NCBI RefSeq assembly: GCF_000372645.1
Contig: NZ_APMP01000013.1
Location: 34,147 to 98,146, forward strand
Length of the DNA stretch: 64,000 bases
From: Caulobacter vibrioides OR37
GTDB lineage: Bacteria; Pseudomonadota; Alphaproteobacteria; Caulobacterales; Caulobacteraceae
Reading direction: 5' to 3'
Shown: positions 24,633-31,964 of the stretch, in pieces
Layout: each line of letters starts with the position of its first letter
How positions within the stretch are numbered: position 1 is the stretch's first letter
Translations under genes and position numbers: made by a program
Notes under the pieces: generated by a model
Database searches by the model: none
What the model was told of the DNA's origin: nothing
Seen by the model: the letters and a program-made list of their open reading frames with translations, nothing else

Positions 24633-25664
24633 ATGACGCTCAACACCGCTCGCCGCCTCGCCCTTCTGACCCTTTGCGGCCTGGCCCTGGCCTCTCCGGC
24701 CCTTTCATCGCCGGCGGACGGCGACGCCGCGCCGAAATGGTCGCTGGCCGTGCATGGCGGCGCGGGCGTGCTCGAGCGCGGGGAACTGACCCCCGAGAAG
24801 GACAAGGCCTATCGCGCCGGACTGAACGCCGCCCTGGAAGCCGGCGCCAAGATCCTGAAGGCCGGCGGCTCCAGCCTGGACGCCGTCGAGGCCGCCGTGC
24901 GCGTGCTGGAGGACAATCCGCTGTTCAACGCCGGCAAGGGCGCGGTGTTCACGGCCGAGGGCCGCAACGAACTAGACGCGGCGATCATGGACGGCGCGAC
25001 CCTGAAGGCCGGGGCCGTCGCCGGCGTCACGCGCACACGCAATCCGATCAGCCTGGCTCGCGCGGTGATGGAGAAGTCGCCCCACGTGATGCTGGCGCGC
25101 GAGGGCGCCGACCAGTTCTCCAAGGAAATGGGTCTGGAACAGGCGCCGCCAGAGTATTTCTATACCGAGGATCGCTGGAAACAGCTGCTGGCCTGGCGCA
25201 AGGATCAGCACGCCATGCTTGATCCCACCCACCTCTTCGGCACGGTCGGCGCGGTGGCCCTCGACCAGAAGGGCCACGTCGCCGCCGCCACCTCGACCGG
25301 CGGCATGACCGGCAAGCGCTGGGGCCGTATCGGCGACAGCCCGATCATCGGCGCGGGGACCTATGCCCGCGACGGGGACTGCGCGGTGTCGGCCACCGGC
25401 TCGGGCGAGTACTTCATCCGCGAAACCGCGGCGCGCCAGGTCTGCGACCGCGTGGCCTGGAAGGGCGAGACCATCCAGCAGGCCGCCGACGGGACCATGG
25501 CCTCGATCACCAAGATCGGCGGCGACGGCGGATTGATCGCCATCGACGGCCAGGGCCGGGCGGCGTTCGGCATGAACGACCTGGGCATGTATCGCGGCGC
25601 GATCTCCTCGGCGGCGCCGACGCCGCGCACGGCGATCTATGCCGACGAGCCTTCACCGCGTTGA
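24633..25664 (+). CDS. Isoaspartyl peptidase / L-asparaginase (Ntn hydrolase), exported
   Basis: 343 residues from the ATG at 24633, which opens a signal peptide (LALLTLCGLALASPALS). An in-frame GTG at 24594 overlaps the preceding gene and gives a worse leader. The precursor begins with LAVHGGAGVLERG and contains NPLFNAGKGAVF; the self-cleavage site is HLFGTVGAVA, where the threonine becomes the N-terminal nucleophile; STGGMTGKRWGRIGDSP and GSGEYFIRE complete the active site. The family hydrolyses beta-aspartyl dipeptides and asparagine. Directly following a cyanophycinase, it would convert beta-Asp-Arg into aspartate and arginine in the periplasm. Confidence 0.88.
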   Translation: MTLNTARRLALLTLCGLALASPALSSPADGDAAPKWSLAVHGGAGVLERGELTPEKDKAYRAGLNAALEAGAKILKAGGSSLDAVEAAVRVLEDNPLFNAGKGAVFTAEGRNELDAAIMDGATLKAGAVAGVTRTRNPISLARAVMEKSPHVMLAREGADQFSKEMGLEQAPPEYFYTEDRWKQLLAWRKDQHAMLDPTHLFGTVGAVALDQKGHVAAATSTGGMTGKRWGRIGDSPIIGAGTYARDGDCAVSATGSGEYFIRETAARQVCDRVAWKGETIQQAADGTMASITKIGGDGGLIAIDGQGRAAFGMNDLGMYRGAISSAAPTPRTAIYADEPSPR

Positions 25665-25694
25665 TTTGAAGCGCCAAGCAGGGGGGCTGACGGC

Positions 25695-26144
25695 GTGACG
25701 AAATCGGATGACCGGGGACTGGACGACTTGGACCGCCGCCTGCTGGCCATGCTGCGCGAGGATTCCCGCCAGCCGGTGACCAAGCTGGCCGGCGACCTGG
25801 GCCTGTCGCGCGCCAACGTCTATGCCCGCCTCAGCCGCCTGGAGGAGGACGGGGTGATCGGCGGCTACACCGTGCGGCTCGGCGACCCCTATGATCGACG
25901 GCTGATCCGCGCCCAGGTGATGATCAAGGCCCAGCTGAAGCACGCCAAGGCCATCGAGGAGTCGTTGGCGGCGATCTCGGAGCTTTCGGCGCTGCACGCG
26001 ATCAGCGGCGAGTACGACCTGATCGCCGTGGTCGAGGCCGAGACGGTCGGCGAGCTCAACACGCTGATCGACCGCATCGGCGAGATCGAGGGCATCGAGC
26101 GGACGACCTCGTCGATCCTGCTGGCGACGAAAGTCCTGCGTTAG
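25695..26144 (+). CDS. Lrp/AsnC family regulator
   Basis: 149 residues, full length. The HTH occupies residues 10-60 (LDDLDRRLLAMLREDSRQPV, LGLSRANVYARLSRLEEDGVI) and the ligand-binding RAM domain residues 70-145 (RAQVMIKAQLKHA, SALHAISGEYDLIAVVEAE). The start is the GTG at 25695, with AGGGGGGCTGA upstream. It lies 30 bases after the isoaspartyl peptidase gene and before the D-glutamate genes, so it probably senses an amino acid from these pathways. It closely resembles the Lrp protein encoded at 36135, especially in the last 20 residues (IEGIERTTSSILLATK against LPGVERTTSSIILSTK). Confidence 0.9.
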   Translation: MTKSDDRGLDDLDRRLLAMLREDSRQPVTKLAGDLGLSRANVYARLSRLEEDGVIGGYTVRLGDPYDRRLIRAQVMIKAQLKHAKAIEESLAAISELSALHAISGEYDLIAVVEAETVGELNTLIDRIGEIEGIERTTSSILLATKVLR

Positions 26145-26245
26145 GGGCAAGCGCGGCGGTTTCTCTCGCCGGACCCGCCCAACTCGACGGTTTCCTGGGG
26201 AGCGCGCGGCATAAGCTGCCGCGTGAGCTTCAGCGGAGAAACCTC

Positions 26246-26581
26246 TTGAGCCTCGAGCGGATCGACACGGGACCGGGCTTCCTGGGCGTCGCGGCCGACG
26301 CCGGCCGCGCGCGCGCCGCGCCGCGGGCCCACGTGATGTTGCGGCTGGCGCGCCGCGACATGGCCGAGGCCGAGCGCGCCCTGGCCGACGTCGCCGGCCT
26401 GACCGCCCTGCACCAGATTTCCGGCGACTATGACCTGGTCGCGGTCGTCGAGGCCGCCCACGACGAGGCGCTGGACGCGCTGATCGCCGAGATCGCCCGC
26501 CTGCGCGGCGTCAGCGCCGCCCTGGCCTCGCGCCTGACCCCCTCCGCCAGCCTTTCCCGCGCCGCGTCGTTCGCGACCTGA
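26246..26581 (+). CDS. Stand-alone Lrp-type RAM (ligand-binding) domain protein without HTH
   Basis: 111 residues. The core, residues 27-95, matches the ligand-binding half of an Lrp/AsnC protein: RAHVMLRLARRDMAEAERALA, then LTALHQISGDYDLVAVVEAA. There is no DNA-binding domain: the start is a TTG at 26246 with GGAG at 7 bases, and the preceding 100 bases contain no in-frame HTH. It resembles the C-terminal part of the Lrp gene just upstream and may be a duplicated, shortened copy. Stand-alone RAM proteins exist in other organisms and can mix with full-length Lrp to alter its assembly. The last 16 residues look unconserved. Confidence 0.65.
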   Translation: MSLERIDTGPGFLGVAADAGRARAAPRAHVMLRLARRDMAEAERALADVAGLTALHQISGDYDLVAVVEAAHDEALDALIAEIARLRGVSAALASRLTPSASLSRAASFAT

Positions 26582-26626
26582 AGACCGCCGCGCGCTCCCA
26601 AAAAAACGCCAACACGAGAATCCGCC

Positions 26627-27631
26627 GTGGACTTTCCCTATCCGTGCCTGATGTTCCTCGCCGACGTCGATCGCGTCAGCGCCAAGACCGCCCTGGGCGT
26701 CGCCTACTGGCGGCCGGACGCCTGCGTCGGCCAACTGCGCCTGCCGGGCTGCGAGGTCGATCTGGGTCTCTCCGACATGACGCCCGGCGCGGCCAAGGCC
26801 GCCGGGGCGCGGTCGCTGCTGATCGGCGTCGCCAACGCCGGCGGCTTTATCCCGCCGCACTGGGAGGCCGTGCTGATCGAGGCGCTGGAAGCGGGGCTGG
26901 ACCTGGTGTCCGGGCTGCACACCCGCCTGGCCAGCCTGCCGCGCGTGCGCGAGACGGCCGAGCGCCTGGGGCGGCGATTGTTCGAGGCGCGCGAGCCCGA
27001 TCCGCGCTTCATCGTCGTCGGCGAGGGCGTCAAGCGCGACGGACAGCGGCTGCTGACGGTCGGCACGGACTGCGCGGTCGGCAAGATGTACGCGGCCCTG
27101 GCCATCACCAAGGACCTGAAGGCGCGCGGCGTCAGCGCCGATTTCCGCGCCACGGGCCAGACCGGCATCTTCATCGCCGGCTCGGGCGCGCCGATCGACG
27201 CCATCGTCTCGGACTTCGTGGCCGGGGCGGCCGAGGTCCTGAGCCCGGCGGCTCACCCGGATCACTGGGACGTCATCGAGGGGCAGGGCTCGCTGTTCCA
27301 CCCGGCCTATGCGGGGGTGTCGCTGGGCCTGCTGCACGGCAGCCAGCCGGACGCCCTGGTCGTCTGCCACGACGCCACCCGCGCGGCCATCGACGGGCTG
27401 GAGTCGTTCCCGACGCCCAGCCTGGCCGAGGCGATCGAGCTCAATCTGCGGCACGCACGGCTGACCAATCCGGCGGCGCGGGTGGTGGGCGTCTGCGTCA
27501 ACACCTCGCGCCTGTCGCCAGAGGCCGCCGCCGACTACCTGCGCGACGTCGCCGCCCAGCTGGGGATTCCGTGCTGCGATCCCGTCCGCACCGGCGTGGC
27601 GGCGATCGTCGACGGCCTGGTCGCGGCCTGA
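26627..27631 (+). CDS. dgcN: DgcN-type D-glutamate N-acetyltransferase (DUF1611)
   Basis: 334 residues, GTG start at 26627. The N-terminal Rossmann-like part (residues 1-125) contains GLSDMTPGAAKAAGARSLLIG and VSGLHTRLASLP; the C-terminal P-loop part begins with VGTDCAVGKMYAALAITKDL, continues with ATGQTGIFIAGSGAPIDAIVSDF and IEGQGSLFHPAYAGV. This is the DUF1611 family, to which DgcN belongs. DgcN N-acetylates D-glutamate as the first step of a marine/soil bacterial D-glutamate pathway. The next gene overlaps by one base (TGATG) and encodes the partner DgcA, which makes the assignment firmer. The product is cytosolic. Confidence 0.82.
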   Translation: MDFPYPCLMFLADVDRVSAKTALGVAYWRPDACVGQLRLPGCEVDLGLSDMTPGAAKAAGARSLLIGVANAGGFIPPHWEAVLIEALEAGLDLVSGLHTRLASLPRVRETAERLGRRLFEAREPDPRFIVVGEGVKRDGQRLLTVGTDCAVGKMYAALAITKDLKARGVSADFRATGQTGIFIAGSGAPIDAIVSDFVAGAAEVLSPAAHPDHWDVIEGQGSLFHPAYAGVSLGLLHGSQPDALVVCHDATRAAIDGLESFPTPSLAEAIELNLRHARLTNPAARVVGVCVNTSRLSPEAAADYLRDVAAQLGIPCCDPVRTGVAAIVDGLVAA

Positions 27632-28617
27632 TGCGCCTGACCGCGCGCAGGCGCGTCCACGACCTGATCGAGCCCTTCGTCATCGCCCGCAAGGCCTATA
27701 CCGAGGCGGTGGTCGTCGAGGTCGAGATCGAGGCCGACGGCGCGATCGGGCGCGGCGAGGCGGCCGGGGTCGACTATCGCGGCGACACGCCGGACCGGAT
27801 GCTGGAACAACTAGGCGACCTTTCCGAACGTTTGGATCGTGGCGAGCGCCTGGACCGCGAGGCGCTGGCGTCCCTTCTGCCGCCTGGCGGCGCGCGCAAC
27901 GCCGTGGACTGCGCCCTCTGGGACCTGGAGGCCAAGCGGTCGGGCGTTTCGGCCACGATCCGGGCGAACCTCGCGCCCCTGCGCACCCTCGAGACCTTCG
28001 TCACCCTGGGCATGGACACGCCCCAGGCCATGGGAGCCAAGGCCCGTCGCTGGACCGCGCGCTACGCGGCGCTGAAGGTCAAGCTGGGCGACGCCGACGA
28101 CATGGCGCGGCTTGAGGCGATCCGGGCGGCGGCGCCGCGCGCCCGCCTGATCGCCGACGCCAACCAGGGCTGGACCCTGGCCCAGCTCAACGACCGCGCG
28201 CCGCGCATGGCGGCGCTGGGGGTGGAGCTTCTGGAGCAACCTTTGCCGGTCGGCCGCGACGACGAGCTTTTCGACTATCGCGGCGCGGTGCCGCTGTGCG
28301 CGGACGAGTCGCTGGACGACCGCGCCGATCTGGACCGGGTCGTCGGCCGCTACGCGTTCGGCAATATCAAGCTGGACAAGGCGGGCGGGCTGACCGAGGC
28401 CCTGGCCCTGGCCGACGCGGCGCGGGCCCGGGGGCTGCGGCTGATGGTCGGCTGCATGGAGGGCACGTCTCTGGGCATCGCCCCGGCGCTGCTGCTGGCC
28501 CAGACGTGCGAGATCGTCGACCTGGATTGCCCGATGCAGCTGGTCCGCGACGTCGACGGCGGCTTCGGCTACCTGGACGGCTGGCTGAGGCCGAACGGCC
28601 CCGATCTCTGGGGATAG
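27631..28617 (+). CDS. dgcA: DgcA-type N-acetyl-D-glutamate racemase (enolase superfamily)
   Basis: 328 residues. Belongs to the muconate-lactonising/dipeptide-epimerase branch of the enolase superfamily: acid-base lysines in ALKVKLG (KxK), metal ligands in IADANQGW, LLEQPLP and LCADES, the second catalytic lysine in NIKLDKAGG, and the GCMEGTSLGIAPAL closing strand. Without context it would be called L-Ala-D/L-Glu epimerase; its one-base overlap with the DUF1611 gene points to DgcA, which racemises N-acetyl-D-glutamate to the L form. The stop codon TAG is followed by AGCGCGTTAGG, a possible remnant of the TAGAGC palindrome family. Confidence 0.82.
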   Translation: MRLTARRRVHDLIEPFVIARKAYTEAVVVEVEIEADGAIGRGEAAGVDYRGDTPDRMLEQLGDLSERLDRGERLDREALASLLPPGGARNAVDCALWDLEAKRSGVSATIRANLAPLRTLETFVTLGMDTPQAMGAKARRWTARYAALKVKLGDADDMARLEAIRAAAPRARLIADANQGWTLAQLNDRAPRMAALGVELLEQPLPVGRDDELFDYRGAVPLCADESLDDRADLDRVVGRYAFGNIKLDKAGGLTEALALADAARARGLRLMVGCMEGTSLGIAPALLLAQTCEIVDLDCPMQLVRDVDGGFGYLDGWLRPNGPDLWG

Positions 28618-28630
28618 AGCGCGTTAGGTT

Positions 28631-29140
28631 TCAGCTTTCCAGGTCCTGACCTGTCGCCAGCAGCGCCGCCAGGTCGAGGGCGCCTTCGCCTTTCAGCTTC
28701 TTGGTGACCGGCAGGGTGACGTAGTCGAACGAGACGTTCAGCGTGTCGAGCATGTGCTCCATGATCGTCTGATAGTGCTCGATGCCGAAGGCGGCGATGG
28801 TGATCAGATAGTCGACGTCGCCCAGCACCGCCTGGCAGCCGATGACGTTGGGCAGGTCGGCGATCCCCGCCTCGAACACCTTGGCCCGGGCGTAGGAATA
28901 GTCGGTCAGCTTGATCTGCACGACGAAGGTCGACAGCTTGGCCAGCCGGCCCAGATCGATCTCGGCGTGGTAGCCCCGGATGATCCTGGACTTCTCCAGC
29001 CGCTTCATCCGCTCCCAGCAGCGCGAGGCCGACAGGCCGACCAGCTCGCCCATCGCGGCCTTGGTGACCCGACCCTGGCGTTGCAGCAGCGCCAGGATCT
29101 TGATGTCGATCCGATCGAGATCCTTGCGCTGATCGCTCAT
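28631..29140 (-). CDS. Lrp/AsnC family regulator
   Basis: 169 residues, slightly longer than usual because of a C-terminal tail (GEGALDLAALLATGQDLES). The HTH is at residues 8-60 (RIDIKILALLQRQGRVT, LVGLSASRCWERMKRLEKSRII) and the RAM domain follows. The SASRCWERMKRLE recognition helix is typical of the BkdR/PutR-like subgroup that governs amino-acid catabolism. It is convergent with dgcA and divergent from the D-aminoacylase gene, with a 165-base intergenic region where its operator should lie. It is distinct from the two similar Lrp proteins at 25695 and 36135. Confidence 0.88.
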   Translation of the reverse strand: MSDQRKDLDRIDIKILALLQRQGRVTKAAMGELVGLSASRCWERMKRLEKSRIIRGYHAEIDLGRLAKLSTFVVQIKLTDYSYARAKVFEAGIADLPNVIGCQAVLGDVDYLITIAAFGIEHYQTIMEHMLDTLNVSFDYVTLPVTKKLKGEGALDLAALLATGQDLES

Positions 29141-29305
29141 GAGCCTTCCTTGCGGGTGTCGCCCAAAGGCTTAGCGCGAAGCGGGCGGCGAAGGTAAGCG
29201 CCCGCGCCGCCTCGCGGGAAGGCTCCTCGCGTCCGAAGGCCTCGAAACAGCGGAAACCCTCGCCGGCGCGCGCTAGAGTCCGGGCGGGCAACAGAGCGTG
29301 AGCGC

Positions 29306-30838
29306 ATGAGACTTTCCCTTTTCGGTTCGGCCCTGGGGCTGGCCTGCCTGCTGGGGTCCAGCGCCCTGGCCTCGACCCTGATCGTCCACGCGCGCGTAGT
29401 GGACGGGACCGGCGCCGCGGCGCGGGCCGCCAGCGTCCGGATCGACAAGGACCGCGTCGTCGCCGTCGGCAAGCTCAAGCCCCGGCCCGGCGAGGCGATC
29501 GTCGACGCCAAGGGCCTGACCCTGGCGCCCGGCTTCATCGACGCCCACAGCCACCACGACCGCCAGGCCGAGAAGACGCCGGAGATGGCGATGCTGGCCG
29601 CTCAGGGCGTGACCACCATCGTGGTCGGGCAGGACGGCGAGTCGGCCTTGCCGATCGGCGCCTATTTCGACCAGCTGACCCGCTCGCCGCTGGCCGTCAA
29701 CGTCGCCTCCTACACCGGCCACGGCAGCCTGCGGGCCCGGGCCATGGGTCAGGACTACAAGCGTCCCGCCACCCCGGCCGAGATGGCGGCCATGAGCGCC
29801 GACCTGGCCCGCGATCTGCGCGCCGGCTCGCTGGGCCTGTCGACGGGGCTGGAATACGATCCGGGCATCTACGGACCGCCGGAAGAGGTCGTGGCCCTGG
29901 CCAAGACGGCGGCGGCGGGCGGCGGACGCTATATCAGCCACATGCGCAGCGAGGACGTGAAGCTGGACGCGGCGATCGACGAGGTCATCGCGATCGGCCG
30001 AGACGCCAAGCTGCCCGTGCAGATCTCGCACCTGAAGATCGGCATCGTCGACCGCTGGGGCGAGGCGCCGAAGATCCTGGCCAAGCTGGACGCCGCCCGC
30101 GCCCAGGGCGTGGACATCACCGCCGACGTCTATCCCTACGGCTACTGGCAGAGCAATCTGTCGGTGCTGCTGCCGGAGCGGAACTTCGAGGACCGGGCCG
30201 CCGCGCGGTTTGCCCTGACAAAGCTGACCACGCCCGAGGGCCTGCGGATCGCGGTGTTCGCGCCCGATCCCTCGCTGGTCGGCAAGACCATCGCCCAGAT
30301 CGCCGCCGAGCGGCGCGCCGATCCGGTCGAGACCTATCTGGCCCTGACCAAGCAATCGGAAGCCTACCGCTCGGCCCATCCGGAGGTCGAGCGCGTCGAC
30401 GCGGTGATCGGCTCGGCCATGTCCGAGGCCGACATCGCCGCCTTCGTCGCCTGGAAGCATTCGGTGATCTGCTCGGACGGCATGACCCATGGCCTGCATC
30501 CGCGCGGCTTCGGGGCCTTCGCCAAGATCCTGCGGGTGTATGTGCGGGAAAAGCATCTGCTGACGCTGGAGCAGGCGGTTCACAAGATGTCGGCCCAGAC
30601 CGCCGCCCAGCTGGGGATCGCCGAGCGCGGAACCATCGCGCCCGGCTTCCACGCCGATCTGGTGCTGTTCGATCCCGCGCGCATCGCCGACCGCGCGGAT
30701 CTGGAGCATCCCAACGCCTTGGCGAGCGGCGTCAGCACCGTCTGGGTCAACGGCGCCGTCGTGTTCGACAAGGGCGTCCCGACGGCCGCGCGGCCCGGGC
30801 AGGTCGTGCGCCGGGCCGGCTGGCGGCCAGGGGGCTAG
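29306..30838 (+). CDS. Exported N-acyl-D-amino-acid deacylase family amidohydrolase
   Basis: 510 residues. Residues 1-22 are a signal peptide (LGLACLLGSSALAS). The amidohydrolase core has APGFIDAHSHHD (HxH metal ligands), a GVTTIVVGQDG loop, YISHMRSED, QISHLKIG and the catalytic aspartate in ICSDGMTHG; the C-terminal beta layer has GTIAPGFHADLVLFDP. This is the D-aminoacylase subfamily, which removes acyl groups from N-acyl-D-amino acids, or related exported dipeptidases. Next to dgcN-dgcA it would supply D-amino acids from the periplasm. The stop TAG opens the repeat that follows. Confidence 0.85.
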   Translation: MRLSLFGSALGLACLLGSSALASTLIVHARVVDGTGAAARAASVRIDKDRVVAVGKLKPRPGEAIVDAKGLTLAPGFIDAHSHHDRQAEKTPEMAMLAAQGVTTIVVGQDGESALPIGAYFDQLTRSPLAVNVASYTGHGSLRARAMGQDYKRPATPAEMAAMSADLARDLRAGSLGLSTGLEYDPGIYGPPEEVVALAKTAAAGGGRYISHMRSEDVKLDAAIDEVIAIGRDAKLPVQISHLKIGIVDRWGEAPKILAKLDAARAQGVDITADVYPYGYWQSNLSVLLPERNFEDRAAARFALTKLTTPEGLRIAVFAPDPSLVGKTIAQIAAERRADPVETYLALTKQSEAYRSAHPEVERVDAVIGSAMSEADIAAFVAWKHSVICSDGMTHGLHPRGFGAFAKILRVYVREKHLLTLEQAVHKMSAQTAAQLGIAERGTIAPGFHADLVLFDPARIADRADLEHPNALASGVSTVWVNGAVVFDKGVPTAARPGQVVRRAGWRPGG

Positions 30839-30939
30839 AGCATCGCGCGGAAAAGTGGACGCCGGTTTTCCGCTAAAGCGATGCGAAAACAAGAATCTAG
30901 AGCAAGAAGCGCGATGGCTTCATCGCGCTTCTTGCTCTA
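30836..30939. repeat. TAGAGC repeat pair: bidirectional terminator between convergent genes
   Basis: Two stem-loops fill the whole gap between the D-aminoacylase and hglS genes. The first (about 30839-30884) pairs GCATCGCGCGGAAAA with TTTTCCGCTAAAGCGATGC around GTGGACGCCGG. The second has perfect 19-base arms (30898-30916 and 30921-30939) with loop GCTT. TAG at 30836-30838 is the stop codon of the plus-strand gene and CTA at 30937-30939 the stop of the minus-strand gene, so both coding regions end within the repeat. It likely ends transcription from both sides. Confidence 0.75.
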
Positions 30940-31953
30940 AGCCGCTTCCGTCATCTTGAAGATGCCCTGGGCGTTGCCGCTGTCGAACCGCAGGTCCAGG
31001 CGCTCGACGCCGTGCGCGTCGACGAAGCGGTCGCGGCTGATGAACTCGTGGAACGAGCCCGGCACGACCCGGCTTTCCTCGCCCGCGTCGGTGACGAACG
31101 CCCGCGTGACCGGCTGGGCCTTGAAGGCGGTCTGGCGCACGCGGCCCGAACCGGAGATCTCGACGGCGTCCTTGATCGGTCGGCCGAGCGCCTTCTGAGC
31201 GTCGGACACCGCCTGGACGTCGGGAACGCGGTCGGTGGCGTGGTTGAAGGCCTGGCCCTCGGTGGCGATCCAGGCGGCCTCGGCCGACTCCGCCTTCAGC
31301 GCCTCGTAGTGCTCCAGGCGGAGCGGACCGTGGGTGCGGGCGAAGGCGGCGATCACCTCCGGCAGAGCGGCGCGGGCCTGGTCCAGATCGCACGCGCCCT
31401 GGGCCGCGAAGGCCTCCAGCGCCGCGCGGGCCGCCGCGCCGAGCGGATCGGCCGACGAGTCGAACACCGCGTGGGCGATGACCTGGAAGGCCGGCGAGAA
31501 ACGCTGGACGTGCAGCTCGCTGACGAAGAACTGCGGGATCGCCTCGGGCAGGTCCAGATGGGCGTAGGCCCGGCCGGTCATCTTCAGCCGGTCCAGCGGA
31601 TAGACGTCGGCGACGGCGTAGCCCAGCGGCGCCAGGATGCGGGCGAAGGCCAGGTGTCCGGCCGGCAAGGCGCCGGTCGGTCCGTCGCCGAAGTCGATCG
31701 TCCGCAGGGCGCCATGGTCGAACAGGATCTTGTGGCCCTCGGCCCGACGCTCGGTCACGTAGGCCGCGCCCAGCGGCACGCGGTTCATCACGTCATGGAA
31801 CAGCGCCGCGTTCAGGGCCATGGCGAAGACCGCGCGCGAGACCGGGCCGTCGGTCTCGGCGGTCAGGACGGGCGCGATGTCCAGGACGTCCAGGATCGCC
31901 GTGGCCGCCTTCTGGCCCCGGACCGAGGCGACGAGGGTGGAGAGATGCGACAT
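30937..31953 (-). CDS. hglS: 2-oxoadipate dioxygenase/decarboxylase (HglS, DUF1338)
   Basis: 338 residues from the ATG at 31953; a TTG two codons earlier is less likely. It has the DUF1338 layout: NAALFHDVMNRVPLG near residue 48, YAHLDLPEAIPQFFVSELHVQRFS near residue 135, NHATDRVPDVQAV near residue 236 and SFHEFISRDRF near residue 305, which supply the histidine and glutamate ligands of the iron and the substrate arginine. HglS turns 2-oxoadipate into D-2-hydroxyglutarate in lysine catabolism. The other genes of the operon encode the enzyme before (aminoadipate-semialdehyde dehydrogenase) and the one after (D-2-hydroxyglutarate dehydrogenase), which fits well. Confidence 0.85.
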   Translation of the reverse strand: MSHLSTLVASVRGQKAATAILDVLDIAPVLTAETDGPVSRAVFAMALNAALFHDVMNRVPLGAAYVTERRAEGHKILFDHGALRTIDFGDGPTGALPAGHLAFARILAPLGYAVADVYPLDRLKMTGRAYAHLDLPEAIPQFFVSELHVQRFSPAFQVIAHAVFDSSADPLGAAARAALEAFAAQGACDLDQARAALPEVIAAFARTHGPLRLEHYEALKAESAEAAWIATEGQAFNHATDRVPDVQAVSDAQKALGRPIKDAVEISGSGRVRQTAFKAQPVTRAFVTDAGEESRVVPGSFHEFISRDRFVDAHGVERLDLRFDSGNAQGIFKMTEAA

Positions 31954-31964
31954 GGGCAAGGTCC

